Origin: an uncultured Desulfovibrio sp.
GTDB lineage: Bacteria; Desulfobacterota; Desulfovibrionia; Desulfovibrionales; Desulfovibrionaceae
Assembly (NCBI GenBank): GCA_937926875.1
Contig: CALBAX010000136.1
Span: 1 to 64,000 of the forward strand
Direction of reading: 5' to 3'
Length of the DNA stretch: 64,000 nt
Shown here: one piece after another, positions 53,428 to 62,472 of the stretch
Layout: each line of letters opens with the position of its first letter
Numbering within the stretch: position 1 is the stretch's first letter
The notes under the pieces: generated by a model
What the model was told of the DNA's origin: nothing
Database searches by the model: none
What the model saw: the letters and a program-made list of their open reading frames with translations, nothing else
Translations under genes and position numbers: made by a program

Positions 53428-53503
53428 GCCCTTGTAGCTCAGTCGGTAGAGTGCATCCTTGGTAAGGATGAGGTCACCAGTTCAATCCTGGTCAAGGGCT
53501 CCA
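53428..53503 (+). tRNA. tRNA-Thr (anticodon GGU), copy 1
   Basis: A 76-nt tRNA: acceptor GCCCTTG/CAAGGGC, D-arm with AGCTCAGTCGGTAGAG, anticodon stem CATCC/GGATG with loop TTGGTAA (anticodon GGT at 53461-53463), T-arm CCAGTTCAATCCTGG, discriminator T and encoded CCA. Confidence 0.97.
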
Positions 53504-53515
53504 GCAGACAACACG

Positions 53516-53543
53516 ACGCCTGTGGAAACATGGGCGTTTTTTT
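53516..53543 (+). terminator. terminator after tRNA-Thr copy 1
   Basis: ACGCCTGT, loop GGAA, ACATGGGCGT, then seven T. The stem has a single mismatched T/G region. It is repeated almost unchanged after copy 2. Confidence 0.7.
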
Positions 53544-53567
53544 GGGGAAACCCGGACATATAGGACC

Positions 53568-53643
53568 GCCCTTGTAGCTCAGTCGGTAGAGTGCATCCTT
53601 GGTAAGGATGAGGTCACCAGTTCAATCCTGGTCAAGGGCTCCA
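53568..53643 (+). tRNA. tRNA-Thr (anticodon GGU), copy 2
   Basis: Identical over all 76 nt to the copy 140 bp upstream, including CCA; anticodon at 53601-53603. No separate TTGACN/TAGAAG promoter is visible in the 64 bp between them, so it may depend on read-through or have an unrecognised promoter. Confidence 0.97.
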
Positions 53644-53652
53644 GAAATTTCA

Positions 53653-53679
53653 ACGCCTGTGGAAACATGGGCGTTTTTT
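53653..53679 (+). terminator. terminator after tRNA-Thr copy 2
   Basis: The same ACGCCTGTGGAAACATGGGCGT hairpin as after copy 1, followed by TTTTTT. Confidence 0.7.
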
Positions 53680-53704
53680 CTTTATCTGCTCCAAGGAGCC
53701 TGTC

Positions 53705-54052
53705 ATGCAGATCCCCGTCCCGGTCGCCACAGTCGGCCTGCTAGTGCTCTCCAATGTGTTCATGACCTTTGCCTGGTACGGTCACCTGAAGCACAAGAGC
53801 ATGGCCCTGCCCATGGTCATCTTCATCAGCTGGTGCATCGCCTTTTTCGAATACGTGTTGCAGGTACCGGCCAACCGCATCGGCTACGGCTACTTCAATG
53901 CGGCAGAGCTGAAGACCATCCAGGAGGTCATCTCCCTGACGGTCTTCTCGCTCTTCTCCGTCTTCTACCTGCACGAGACCCTGCGCTGGAACCATGTGCT
54001 GGGTTTCGCCCTCATCGTGCTGGCCGCCTACGTCATCTTCAAGGAATGGTAG
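53705..54052 (+). CDS. DUF486 family membrane protein (DMT-like)
   Basis: A 115-residue inner-membrane protein with four predicted helices and the DUF486 motif pattern: SNVFMTFAWYGHLKHKSMAL, ISWCIAFFEYVLQVPANRIG and LKTIQEVISLTVFSLFSVFYL. The family is a small relative of drug/metabolite transporters with no settled function. AAGGAG lies about 9 nt upstream of the ATG. It ends 1 bp before the TauE-like gene. Confidence 0.9.
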   Translation: MQIPVPVATVGLLVLSNVFMTFAWYGHLKHKSMALPMVIFISWCIAFFEYVLQVPANRIGYGYFNAAELKTIQEVISLTVFSLFSVFYLHETLRWNHVLGFALIVLAAYVIFKEW

Positions 54053-54053
54053 C

Positions 54054-54833
54054 ATGGTCAGCACGGCTATCATCCTTTTCTGTACTTGCGCCGCCTTCGT
54101 GGCGGGCTTCATCGACTCCATCGCGGGCGGCGGCGGCCTCATCACCATGCCCGCCCTGCTGCTTTCCGGTTTGCCGCCCCAGCTGGCCCTGGGCACCAAC
54201 AAGGTGGGCTGCTGCCTGGGCACCGGCGTGGCCATGCTCAACTTTGCCCGCAGCAACCTCATCCTCTGGCGTCTGGCCCTGCTGGGCGTGGGCTTTTCGC
54301 TGGTAGGGGCGGGCATCGGCACCGAGCTGGCCCTCTACATCTCGCCCGACCTGCTGGGCAAGGTGCTGGTGCTCCTGCTGCCCATCGGCATGGTGGCCAC
54401 CCTCATGCCCAAAAAGGAGCAGAAAAAGCCCCAGCTCACCTCCGGCCGCCGCTACTGGATCCTGGCGCCGCTCTGCTTCCTGATCGTGGGCATCTATGAC
54501 GGCTTTTTCGGCCCCGGCACCGGCAGCTTTCTGATCCTGGCCCTGCACTGGGTCCTGCGCATCAGCCTCATCGAAGCCTCGGCCACGTCCAAAGTCATGA
54601 ACTTTGCCTCCAACCTCGGTGCCATGGTCCTCTTCATCTGGAACGGCGCCGTCATCTGGAGCATCGGCCTGCCCATGATGGCGGCCAACATCGCGGGCAA
54701 CTGGCTGGGCAGCCGTCTGGCCATCAAAGTGGGTGCCGAAGCCGTGCGCCGCTTCCTCTGGGTCTCGCTCTCCCTGCTGCTGGCCACCCTGGTCTGGCGC
54801 TTCTTCATCTCGCCCTATCTTCTGGGAGCCTGA
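54054..54833 (+). CDS. TauE/SafE family permease
   Basis: A 259-residue protein of about eight helices with the family hallmarks: an N-terminal GFIDSIAGGGGLITMPALL, LALGTNKV, and the second repeat IVGIYDGFFGPGTGSFLI. Members move sulfonates, sulfite or related sulfur anions, and in a sulfur-metabolising organism that is attractive, but the substrate cannot be assigned. ATG 54054 directly follows the DUF486 stop. Confidence 0.92.
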   Translation: MVSTAIILFCTCAAFVAGFIDSIAGGGGLITMPALLLSGLPPQLALGTNKVGCCLGTGVAMLNFARSNLILWRLALLGVGFSLVGAGIGTELALYISPDLLGKVLVLLLPIGMVATLMPKKEQKKPQLTSGRRYWILAPLCFLIVGIYDGFFGPGTGSFLILALHWVLRISLIEASATSKVMNFASNLGAMVLFIWNGAVIWSIGLPMMAANIAGNWLGSRLAIKVGAEAVRRFLWVSLSLLLATLVWRFFISPYLLGA

Positions 54834-54853
54834 TCCGCCTTTCCCGATGCCAG

Positions 54854-54883
54854 GCCGGCAGCCATGCGCTGCCGGCTTTTTTT
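54854..54883 (+). terminator. intrinsic terminator after the TauE-like gene
   Basis: GCCGGCAGC, loop CATGC, GCTGCCGGC, then seven T: a 9-bp perfect stem, 20 bp after the stop codon. Confidence 0.92.
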
Positions 54884-55042
54884 GTTGCGGGACAGGACGG
54901 ACGAAGCGCCCGGACATGCGCCAGGGCGCGATGATGACTGGCTGCCCAACCATCATGTGAAAGAAATATTTGCTGCTTGCCCGCGCCCCGCCAGAGTGCT
55001 AGAGCAGGAAAAAAACGCCCTTGCGGGCAAAAGGAGTCCTGT

Positions 55043-55534
55043 ATGCTGAAGCGTATCGTCCCTCTTGTTCTGGCTCTCGTCCTCTGTGCCGGCCTGGCCC
55101 AGGCCAAGACCAAGGCCCCCGCGACCCAGCTCCCCGGCGACCTGACCCTGGCCGAAGCCCAAAAGGTGCTCGATGCGGCCTTGGTCAAGGCCAAAGCACA
55201 GGGCGTGCCCATGAATATCGCCATCGTGGATGCGGGTGGCAACCTGAAGGCCTTCGTGCGTCAGGACGGCGCCTTCATCGGCAGCATCGACGTCTCCACC
55301 AAGAAAGCCGTCACGGCCCGTTACTTCAACATGCCCACCTCCGCTCTGGGCGCCGCTTCCCAGCCCGGTCAGGAGCTGTTCGGCATCGAAGCCACCAACG
55401 GCGGGCTGGTGATCTTTGGCGGCGGTGAACTGCTGGTCCGCGACAACGTCATCGTGGGCGCCATCGGCGTCAGCGGTGGGAGTGTGGCCGAGGACACCAA
55501 CGTGGCCAAGGCCGGTGCCGCTGCCCTCAAGTAG
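55043..55534 (+). CDS. exported GlcG/HbpS-family (DUF336) protein, second copy
   Basis: A 163-residue protein with a signal peptide (MLKRIVPLVLALVLCAGLAQA) and a GlcG/HbpS domain: LTLAEAQKVLDAALVKAKAQG, MNIAIVDAGGNLKAFVRQDG, STKKAVTARYF, GGGELLVRDNVIVGAIGVSGG. Compared with the paralogue upstream of katA it keeps the catalytic-fold motifs but differs in the central loop. AAGGAG precedes the ATG at 55043. It is a single-gene unit ending in a strong terminator. Its role is unknown; heme binding and oxidoreductase partnership are both described in the family. Confidence 0.87.
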   Translation: MLKRIVPLVLALVLCAGLAQAKTKAPATQLPGDLTLAEAQKVLDAALVKAKAQGVPMNIAIVDAGGNLKAFVRQDGAFIGSIDVSTKKAVTARYFNMPTSALGAASQPGQELFGIEATNGGLVIFGGGELLVRDNVIVGAIGVSGGSVAEDTNVAKAGAAALK

Positions 55535-55551
55535 GCTTTCCCCGTACAGCG

Positions 55552-55587
55552 AAGGCCCTGCGGAACGCTTCGCAGGGCCTTTTTTAT
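55552..55587 (+). terminator. intrinsic terminator after the GlcG/HbpS gene
   Basis: AAGGCCCTGCG and CGCAGGGCCTT form an 11-bp stem followed by TTTTTTATT. Confidence 0.9.
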
Positions 55588-55749
55588 TATGCGGAGGACT
55601 GGAGAGGACCGACCGCCACACCAAAAGTCCCTCCGCATCCTTGCTCATGCCATGGGCAAGACAACTCTCAGCAGCGCCTTCAGGGCAAAGCCCCGATGCT
55701 CTCGGACTGAACGGTCTTGCGTCCATAAAAGGGAGGAATCGCCAAGTCC

Positions 55750-56439
55750 CTAGCGCTGTCCCCTGACCCGCGCAGAAGGATGGACACTGTCCTTTTTGCG
55801 CTCCGCGGGATCGTCCAGCTCCGGCAGGGCCCCGCCGGCGATGGCCCACAGATAGAGCGACGCCAGCGAACCATAGGGCGAGAAGCGCCTGCGGTACCGT
55901 TCGAAGCGCTCCCGCGGCATCTCTTTGTGGCGGTAGAGCATGCGCAGGCCGCGCCGGATGGCCAGATCGTCATAGCTCAGGATGTCGGGCCGCTGCAGGG
56001 AGAACAGCAACAGCATCTCGGCCGTCCAGACACCGATGCCGCGCAGGGAGGAAAGACGGCGGCAGACTTCGGCATCCTCCAGGGCAGCCATGCCCGGCAG
56101 ATCGAGTTCCCCGTCCGCCACCTGCTGTGCGATACCGCGCATGTAGCCGACCTTGCGCGCGGAAAGCCCCAGCGCCTGCAAGGCTGCCTGCGGCTGGGCC
56201 AGCAGGGCCTGTGGCGTGACCTCTCCCAAAAGGCCGCACAAACGCCCCCAAACCGTGCGCTGGGCAGCCATGCTGATCTGCTGGCCTGTGATGGCGTGCA
56301 TCAACGCCTGGAAAAGATCCGGCATGACCTCCCGCCGTACCGGGCCGATGGCCTGCATGGCCGCTGCCAGTTTTTTGTCCCTGCGGGCCAGATGGTCCAC
56401 GGCCGCCTGATCATAGTGGAAAAAAATCCTTTCCGGCAT
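55750..56439 (-). CDS. DNA-3-methyladenine glycosylase (AlkA type, HhH-GPD family)
   Basis: Excises alkylated bases from DNA. The 229-residue protein has the helix-hairpin-helix LSSLRGIGVWTAEMLLLFSL and the catalytic Asp in SYDDLAIRRGL; ALMHAITGQQISMAAQ is the AlkA substrate-pocket motif. No iron-sulfur Cys motif of EndoIII or MutY is present. The ATG at 56439 is used because a G-rich ribosome binding site lies upstream and the extension has no conserved content. It appears to be a stand-alone gene. Confidence 0.9.
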   Translation of the reverse strand: MPERIFFHYDQAAVDHLARRDKKLAAAMQAIGPVRREVMPDLFQALMHAITGQQISMAAQRTVWGRLCGLLGEVTPQALLAQPQAALQALGLSARKVGYMRGIAQQVADGELDLPGMAALEDAEVCRRLSSLRGIGVWTAEMLLLFSLQRPDILSYDDLAIRRGLRMLYRHKEMPRERFERYRRRFSPYGSLASLYLWAIAGGALPELDDPAERKKDSVHPSARVRGQR

Positions 56440-56684
56440 GCTTCCCCCTCTCGTCTGTCCTGTCCCCCCTTTGCCTGCCCTTTTGATGCCACAGCCGGGA
56501 AAAAAGCGGAACCGTCCGCACCAGGAGAGAGGGGACGCGTTCCGCACCTACCAGGCAGGGGGCTTGCCGAAAGCGCAACAAAAGAAGGGGGCCCTTCTCC
56601 GTCATGACCTGTCCGCAGGCATCCCCGTGCGCTCGCACGAACGGAGAGCATGTCCCGGGCAGGTCGGAGCTTCCCCCCGAAACG

Positions 56685-56714
56685 AAAAAGGACGGGAATC
56701 TCTCCCGTCCTTTT
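56685..56714 (-). terminator. intrinsic terminator after the DUF711 gene
   Basis: AAAAGGACGGGA, loop ATCTC, TCCCGTCCTTTT: a 12-bp perfect stem whose minus-strand end is a T run. It is 20 bp after the stop codon. Confidence 0.88.
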
Positions 56715-56734
56715 GTATTGCTGTTACCTGCCGG

Positions 56735-58117
56735 CTAGTTCTTCAGGCTGTGGATGGGGGCCGGGATACGGCCGCCCAGGCCGATGAAGGCGCTGGCGTC
56801 GCCCTTGGGTACGGGGATGATGGCCGCCTTGCCCAGCAGGCCGCCAAAGCTGACTTCCTCGCCCACGCCCTTGCCGGGCACGGGGATGACGCGCACGGCC
56901 GTGGTCTTGTGGTTGATCATGCCGATAGCCATTTCGTCGGCGATGAGACCGGAAATGGTGCTGGCCGGGGTATCGCCGGGGATGGCGATCATGTCCAGGC
57001 CCACGGAGCAGACGCTGGTCATGGCTTCCAGCTTTTCCAGGCTCAGCAGGCCGGAGGTGGCCGCCGCCTCGATGCTGGAGTCTTCGGAAACAGGGATGAA
57101 GGCGCCGGACAGGCCGCCCACGGAAGAAGAGGCGAAGGCGCCGCCCTTCTTCACGGCATCGTTGAGCATGGCCAGCACGGCCGTGGTGCCGGGCGCACCG
57201 ATGCTGGACAGGCCCACGCTCTGGAAGATCTCGCCCACGCTGTCGCCCACTGCCGGGGTGGGGGCCAGGGAAAGGTCGGCCACGCCGAAGGGCAGGCCCA
57301 GACGCTGGGCCACTTCGTTACCGATCATCTCGCCCACGCGGGTCACCTTGTAGGCCGTGCGCTTGATGACTTCGGCCACGTCCAGCAGGGTCATGGGCTT
57401 GCCGCCGTTGCGGCTGTGCTCCAGGGCGCGGTCGATGGCCTTCTTGACCACGCCGGGGCCGGAGACGCCCACGTTGATGACCACGTCGGGCTCGCCCACG
57501 CCCAGGTAGGCACCGGCCATGAAGGGCACGTCCTGCGGGATGTTGGCGAAGACCACCAGCTTGGCGCAGCCAAGGCCGCCGCGATCGGCCGTGGCCTGGG
57601 CCACCTTGAGGATCTGCTCGCCCATCAGGGCCACGGCATCCATATTGATGCCCGAGCGGGAAGAGGCCACGTTGATGGAGGAACAGATGCGGTCCGTGGT
57701 GGCCAGGGCTTCGGGCAGGGCCTCGATGAGGGCGCGGTCACCATTGGCGAAACCTTTTTCCACCAGGGCAGAGAAACCGCCCAGGAAGTCGACGCCGGCT
57801 TCCTTGGCCGCTTCGTCCAGGGCCTGGCAGACGCGCACCATGCCGTCGGGGCCGAAGGGGGCCCCCACCACGGCGATGGGGCTGACGCTGATACGTTTGT
57901 TGACCACCGGGATGCCGTACTTGTCGCCCACTTCGTTGCAGACGTTGACCAGCTGGGAGGCATAGCGGTGCAGCTTGGCCTTGACGTTGCCGGTGAAGAG
58001 GTCGATGTCGTGGCTGACACAGTCGAACAGGCTCACGCCCAGGGTCACGGTGCGCACGTCCAGATGCTCGTTGCGGAGCATGTTGAGCGTATTGATAACT
58101 TCGCGTTCAGAAAGCAT
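56735..58117 (-). CDS. DUF711 (UPF0210) family protein, PFL-like
   Basis: A 460-residue cytoplasmic protein of the DUF711/UPF0210 family, annotated PFL-like for its distant fold similarity to pyruvate formate-lyase. Family segments are visible: LDVRTVTLGVSLFDCVSHD, NKRISVSPIAVVGAPFG, INMDAVALMG and VGVSGPGVVKKAI. No glycyl-radical motif is evident, so lyase activity should not be assumed. It is 60 bp downstream of the ACT gene on the same strand; this ACT-DUF711 pairing is widespread and suggests a metabolite-regulated enzyme. Confidence 0.92.
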   Translation of the reverse strand: MLSEREVINTLNMLRNEHLDVRTVTLGVSLFDCVSHDIDLFTGNVKAKLHRYASQLVNVCNEVGDKYGIPVVNKRISVSPIAVVGAPFGPDGMVRVCQALDEAAKEAGVDFLGGFSALVEKGFANGDRALIEALPEALATTDRICSSINVASSRSGINMDAVALMGEQILKVAQATADRGGLGCAKLVVFANIPQDVPFMAGAYLGVGEPDVVINVGVSGPGVVKKAIDRALEHSRNGGKPMTLLDVAEVIKRTAYKVTRVGEMIGNEVAQRLGLPFGVADLSLAPTPAVGDSVGEIFQSVGLSSIGAPGTTAVLAMLNDAVKKGGAFASSSVGGLSGAFIPVSEDSSIEAAATSGLLSLEKLEAMTSVCSVGLDMIAIPGDTPASTISGLIADEMAIGMINHKTTAVRVIPVPGKGVGEEVSFGGLLGKAAIIPVPKGDASAFIGLGGRIPAPIHSLKN

Positions 58118-58177
58118 GGATATTCCTTATGATACTTGCGGAGGCGGCCCTGCCGCGCTCCCGGGACGGACAGGATC

Positions 58178-58741
58178 CTAGAAGGAGCCGATACGATGGA
58201 CGGCTTCGAAGATGTCGCGGTGCTGCACGCTGACGCGCAGGCCCTGGGCCTGCCCTTCGCTGGCCAGCTCGCGGCGCAGGCGGCCGAGGTCGGCACTTTC
58301 GGGGACCTTGACCTCGAACACGAACAGGGCGTGGTTGCTGTGATCCTGGCCCAGGACGGCCTTGAGGCTGTCGATATTGACACCGTGACGGGCAAAGACG
58401 CGGCTCATGGCAGCGATGAGGCCGGGGCGGTCGGGGCCGTCCACCGTGACCACGAAAGGCTGGCTGACCACGGAGTCTTCCCAGCGGCCTTCCACGGCCG
58501 GGCGCACCAGCACCGAAAGGTCGAGCTTGGCGTCCACCAGGCCCAGGGCCAGCTGGGTATGCAGGGATTCTTCCGTCACGTTTTCAGGGGACTGGACGAT
58601 AAAGATTGCCGCGAACTCACCGCAAAGGATGGTCTGGGTGACCTCGATAATGTTGCAGCCGGTCTGCCCGAGGATCTGGCTTACCGCGGAAACGATGCCG
58701 GGACAGTCCCGGCCGAGAAAGGAGATGGTCAATTTTTTCAT
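58178..58741 (-). CDS. tandem ACT-domain protein (GcvR/UPF0237-like)
   Basis: A 187-residue protein of two ACT domains. The first (about 1-80) begins KKLTISFLGRDCPGIVSAVSQILGQTGCNI, the second (about 92-180) FVVTVDGPDRPGLIAAMSRVFARHGVNI. ACT domains bind amino acids to regulate metabolism; no catalytic domain is attached. Single-ACT UPF0237 proteins are the usual partner of DUF711 genes, so this is a two-domain version of that partner. It precedes the DUF711 gene and is divergent from lysS. Confidence 0.9.
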   Translation of the reverse strand: MKKLTISFLGRDCPGIVSAVSQILGQTGCNIIEVTQTILCGEFAAIFIVQSPENVTEESLHTQLALGLVDAKLDLSVLVRPAVEGRWEDSVVSQPFVVTVDGPDRPGLIAAMSRVFARHGVNIDSLKAVLGQDHSNHALFVFEVKVPESADLGRLRRELASEGQAQGLRVSVQHRDIFEAVHRIGSF

Positions 58742-58960
58742 GTTTGGTCCTTGCGGGGTTACGTTTTGAAAACGGTAAACTATGCTTCAACGAAATTCAA
58801 GTATGACTACTTTATCATTTTCCCGGCCGAAAGGCACCCTCCGGCCGCGGAGTTCCCCCCGGCCCGGAACCTTGACGACAGGGCCTGAATGGCATACCTC
58901 TAGCCATTCAACCGTTGAGCCCGAAAGAGGGCCGGGCCATGCCCGAAGCAGGAGTTTGCA

Positions 58961-60547
<1,587 letters not shown>

Positions 60548-60553
60548 ACAAGC

Positions 60554-61786
60554 ATGCGCATGCCCTTTGAGCTGTTTGTAGCGCTGAGATATCTGTTCTC
60601 GCGCCGCAAGCAGACCTTCATCTACATCATCTCCATCATGTCCATCCTGGGCGTCGCCCTCGGCGTCGGCGCCCTGGTGGTGGTCCTGGGCGTCTACAAC
60701 GGCCTGACCACCGACATGCGTGACAAGATCATCGGCGCCAATGCTCACGGCATCGTCATGTCTTACGTGCCCGCGGCCTTCCAGCAGCACCCCGACCTGG
60801 TGCAGCGGGTGGAGGCCGTGGAGCATGTGCGCGGCGCCACGCCCTTCATCTATACGGAAGTCATGCTCTCCGCCGCCGGCGGCGTCAAAGGCCTGGTGCT
60901 GCGCGGCATCGACCCCGAAAGCGCGCCCAGGGTCCTGAGCATGCTGCGCGAGATCCGCCGCGGCTCCGTGGCCGACCTGAAGCGCGAGGGCACGCCGGGC
61001 ATCGTCATCGGCGAGGAGCTGGCCAAACGGCTGGGCATCGGCCTGGGCAGCCGCGTCAACCTGCTCTCCCCCTCCGGGGAAAAGGGTGCCACCGGCTATT
61101 CGCCGCGCATCCGTCCCTTCGAGGTGGTGGGCATCTTCAAGACCGGCATGTTCGAATACGACGCCACCCTGGCCTTCGTGGACCTCAAGGCCGCACGCGA
61201 CATCCTCGGCCTGCCCGACGGTTTCCTCACCGGCATCGAGATCATGGTGGACGACGTCTACAAGGCCGACGCCATCGCCCAGAGCGTGCAGGACACCCTG
61301 GGCTCCCCCTTCTATGTGCGCCACTGGATGGAGATGAACGCCAACCTTTTCGCGGCCCTCAAGCTGGAAAAGATCGGCATGTTCATCCTGCTGACCATGG
61401 TGGTGCTCATCGGTTCCTTCTCCATCGTGACCTCCCTGGTCATGCTGGTCATGGAGAAGACCCGCGACATCGCCATCCTCATGTCCATGGGCGCCACCCG
61501 TGCCATGATCCGCCGCATCTTCATGCTCCAGGGCACCATCATCGGCTTCGTGGGCACCCTGCTGGGCTACGGCATGGGCCTGGGCCTGGGCTGGGCGCTG
61601 AAGCGTTACCGCTTCATCAAGCTGCCCGAGAACGTCTACACCCTGGATCACCTGCCCATCATCATCAGCTGGCAGGACGTGCTCATCATCGGGGCCAGCG
61701 CCATGCTGCTCTGTTTCCTGGCAACCCTGTACCCGGCGCGGCAGGCCGCACGCCTTGAGCCTGCGGAAGCCCTGCGCTACGAGTGA
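60554..61786 (+). CDS. lolC: lipoprotein-releasing ABC transporter permease LolC/LolE
   Basis: A 410-residue inner-membrane protein releasing outer-membrane lipoproteins to LolA. It has the four-helix MacB/FtsX layout: helix 1 at about 23-50 (FIYIISIMSILGVALGVGALVVVLGVYNG), a large periplasmic domain, and three C-terminal helices from about residue 270. The coupling motif LMSMGATRAMIRRIFMLQG is present. Only one permease is found, so it probably works as a homodimer, as in bacteria with a single LolF/LolC-type subunit. Its ATG has no clear ribosome binding site, implying coupling to lysS. Confidence 0.92.
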   Translation: MRMPFELFVALRYLFSRRKQTFIYIISIMSILGVALGVGALVVVLGVYNGLTTDMRDKIIGANAHGIVMSYVPAAFQQHPDLVQRVEAVEHVRGATPFIYTEVMLSAAGGVKGLVLRGIDPESAPRVLSMLREIRRGSVADLKREGTPGIVIGEELAKRLGIGLGSRVNLLSPSGEKGATGYSPRIRPFEVVGIFKTGMFEYDATLAFVDLKAARDILGLPDGFLTGIEIMVDDVYKADAIAQSVQDTLGSPFYVRHWMEMNANLFAALKLEKIGMFILLTMVVLIGSFSIVTSLVMLVMEKTRDIAILMSMGATRAMIRRIFMLQGTIIGFVGTLLGYGMGLGLGWALKRYRFIKLPENVYTLDHLPIIISWQDVLIIGASAMLLCFLATLYPARQAARLEPAEALRYE

Positions 61787-61788
61787 CC

Positions 61789-62472
61789 ATGGCCGAGCTC
61801 TACAAATTCGAACATGTGGGCAAGCGGTTCTCCGGCCCGGAGAACCTGGAGATCTTCAAGGATATCAACCTCTCCGTGGAAGAAGGGGAGTCGCTGGCCA
61901 TCGTGGGGACCTCCGGCTCCGGCAAGAGTACCCTCTTGCATCTTATGGGTGCTCTTGATACTCCAAGCAGTGGAAAAATCTTTTTTGACGGCCGGGACAT
62001 GTCCGGGATGAAGCCTGACGAAAAGGCCCGCTTCCGCAACAGGACGCTGGGCTTCGTATTTCAGTTCCATCATCTCCTGCCGGAATTCTCGGCCCTGGAA
62101 AACGTGGCCATGCCGGCCCTGATAGGCGGTGCCTGCCGGGCCGATGTGCTGCCCGATGCCCGAACCATGCTGGAACGTGTGGGCCTTGCCCACCGTGTGG
62201 AGAGCAAGGTCTCCACCCTGTCCGGCGGGGAGCGGCAGCGGGTGGCCATTGCCCGTGCCGTTCTGCTGCGTCCTCGGGTGCTGCTGGCTGACGAACCCAC
62301 GGGCAACCTTGACGAAAATACCGGCGAGCAGGTCAGCACCCTGATGCGCGAACTGAACCGCGAGCTGGGCATGACCCTCGTGATTGTTACCCACAACCGC
62401 GAGCTGGCCGCCACCATGAATCGTAGTCTGGAACTGAGAGCGGGGACTCTGTATGAAAAAACATTTGCGTAA
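61789..62472 (+). CDS. lolD: lipoprotein-releasing ABC transporter ATP-binding protein LolD
   Basis: A 227-residue ATPase driving the permease just upstream. Walker A is GTSGSGKST, the ABC signature STLSGGERQRVAIARA, Walker B VLLADEPTGNLD and the switch His is in VTHNREL. I use ATG 61789; an in-frame GTG at 61783, overlapping the permease stop, is possible. It overlaps bamA by 20 bp at its 3' end. Confidence 0.95.
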   Translation: MAELYKFEHVGKRFSGPENLEIFKDINLSVEEGESLAIVGTSGSGKSTLLHLMGALDTPSSGKIFFDGRDMSGMKPDEKARFRNRTLGFVFQFHHLLPEFSALENVAMPALIGGACRADVLPDARTMLERVGLAHRVESKVSTLSGGERQRVAIARAVLLRPRVLLADEPTGNLDENTGEQVSTLMRELNRELGMTLVIVTHNRELAATMNRSLELRAGTLYEKTFA

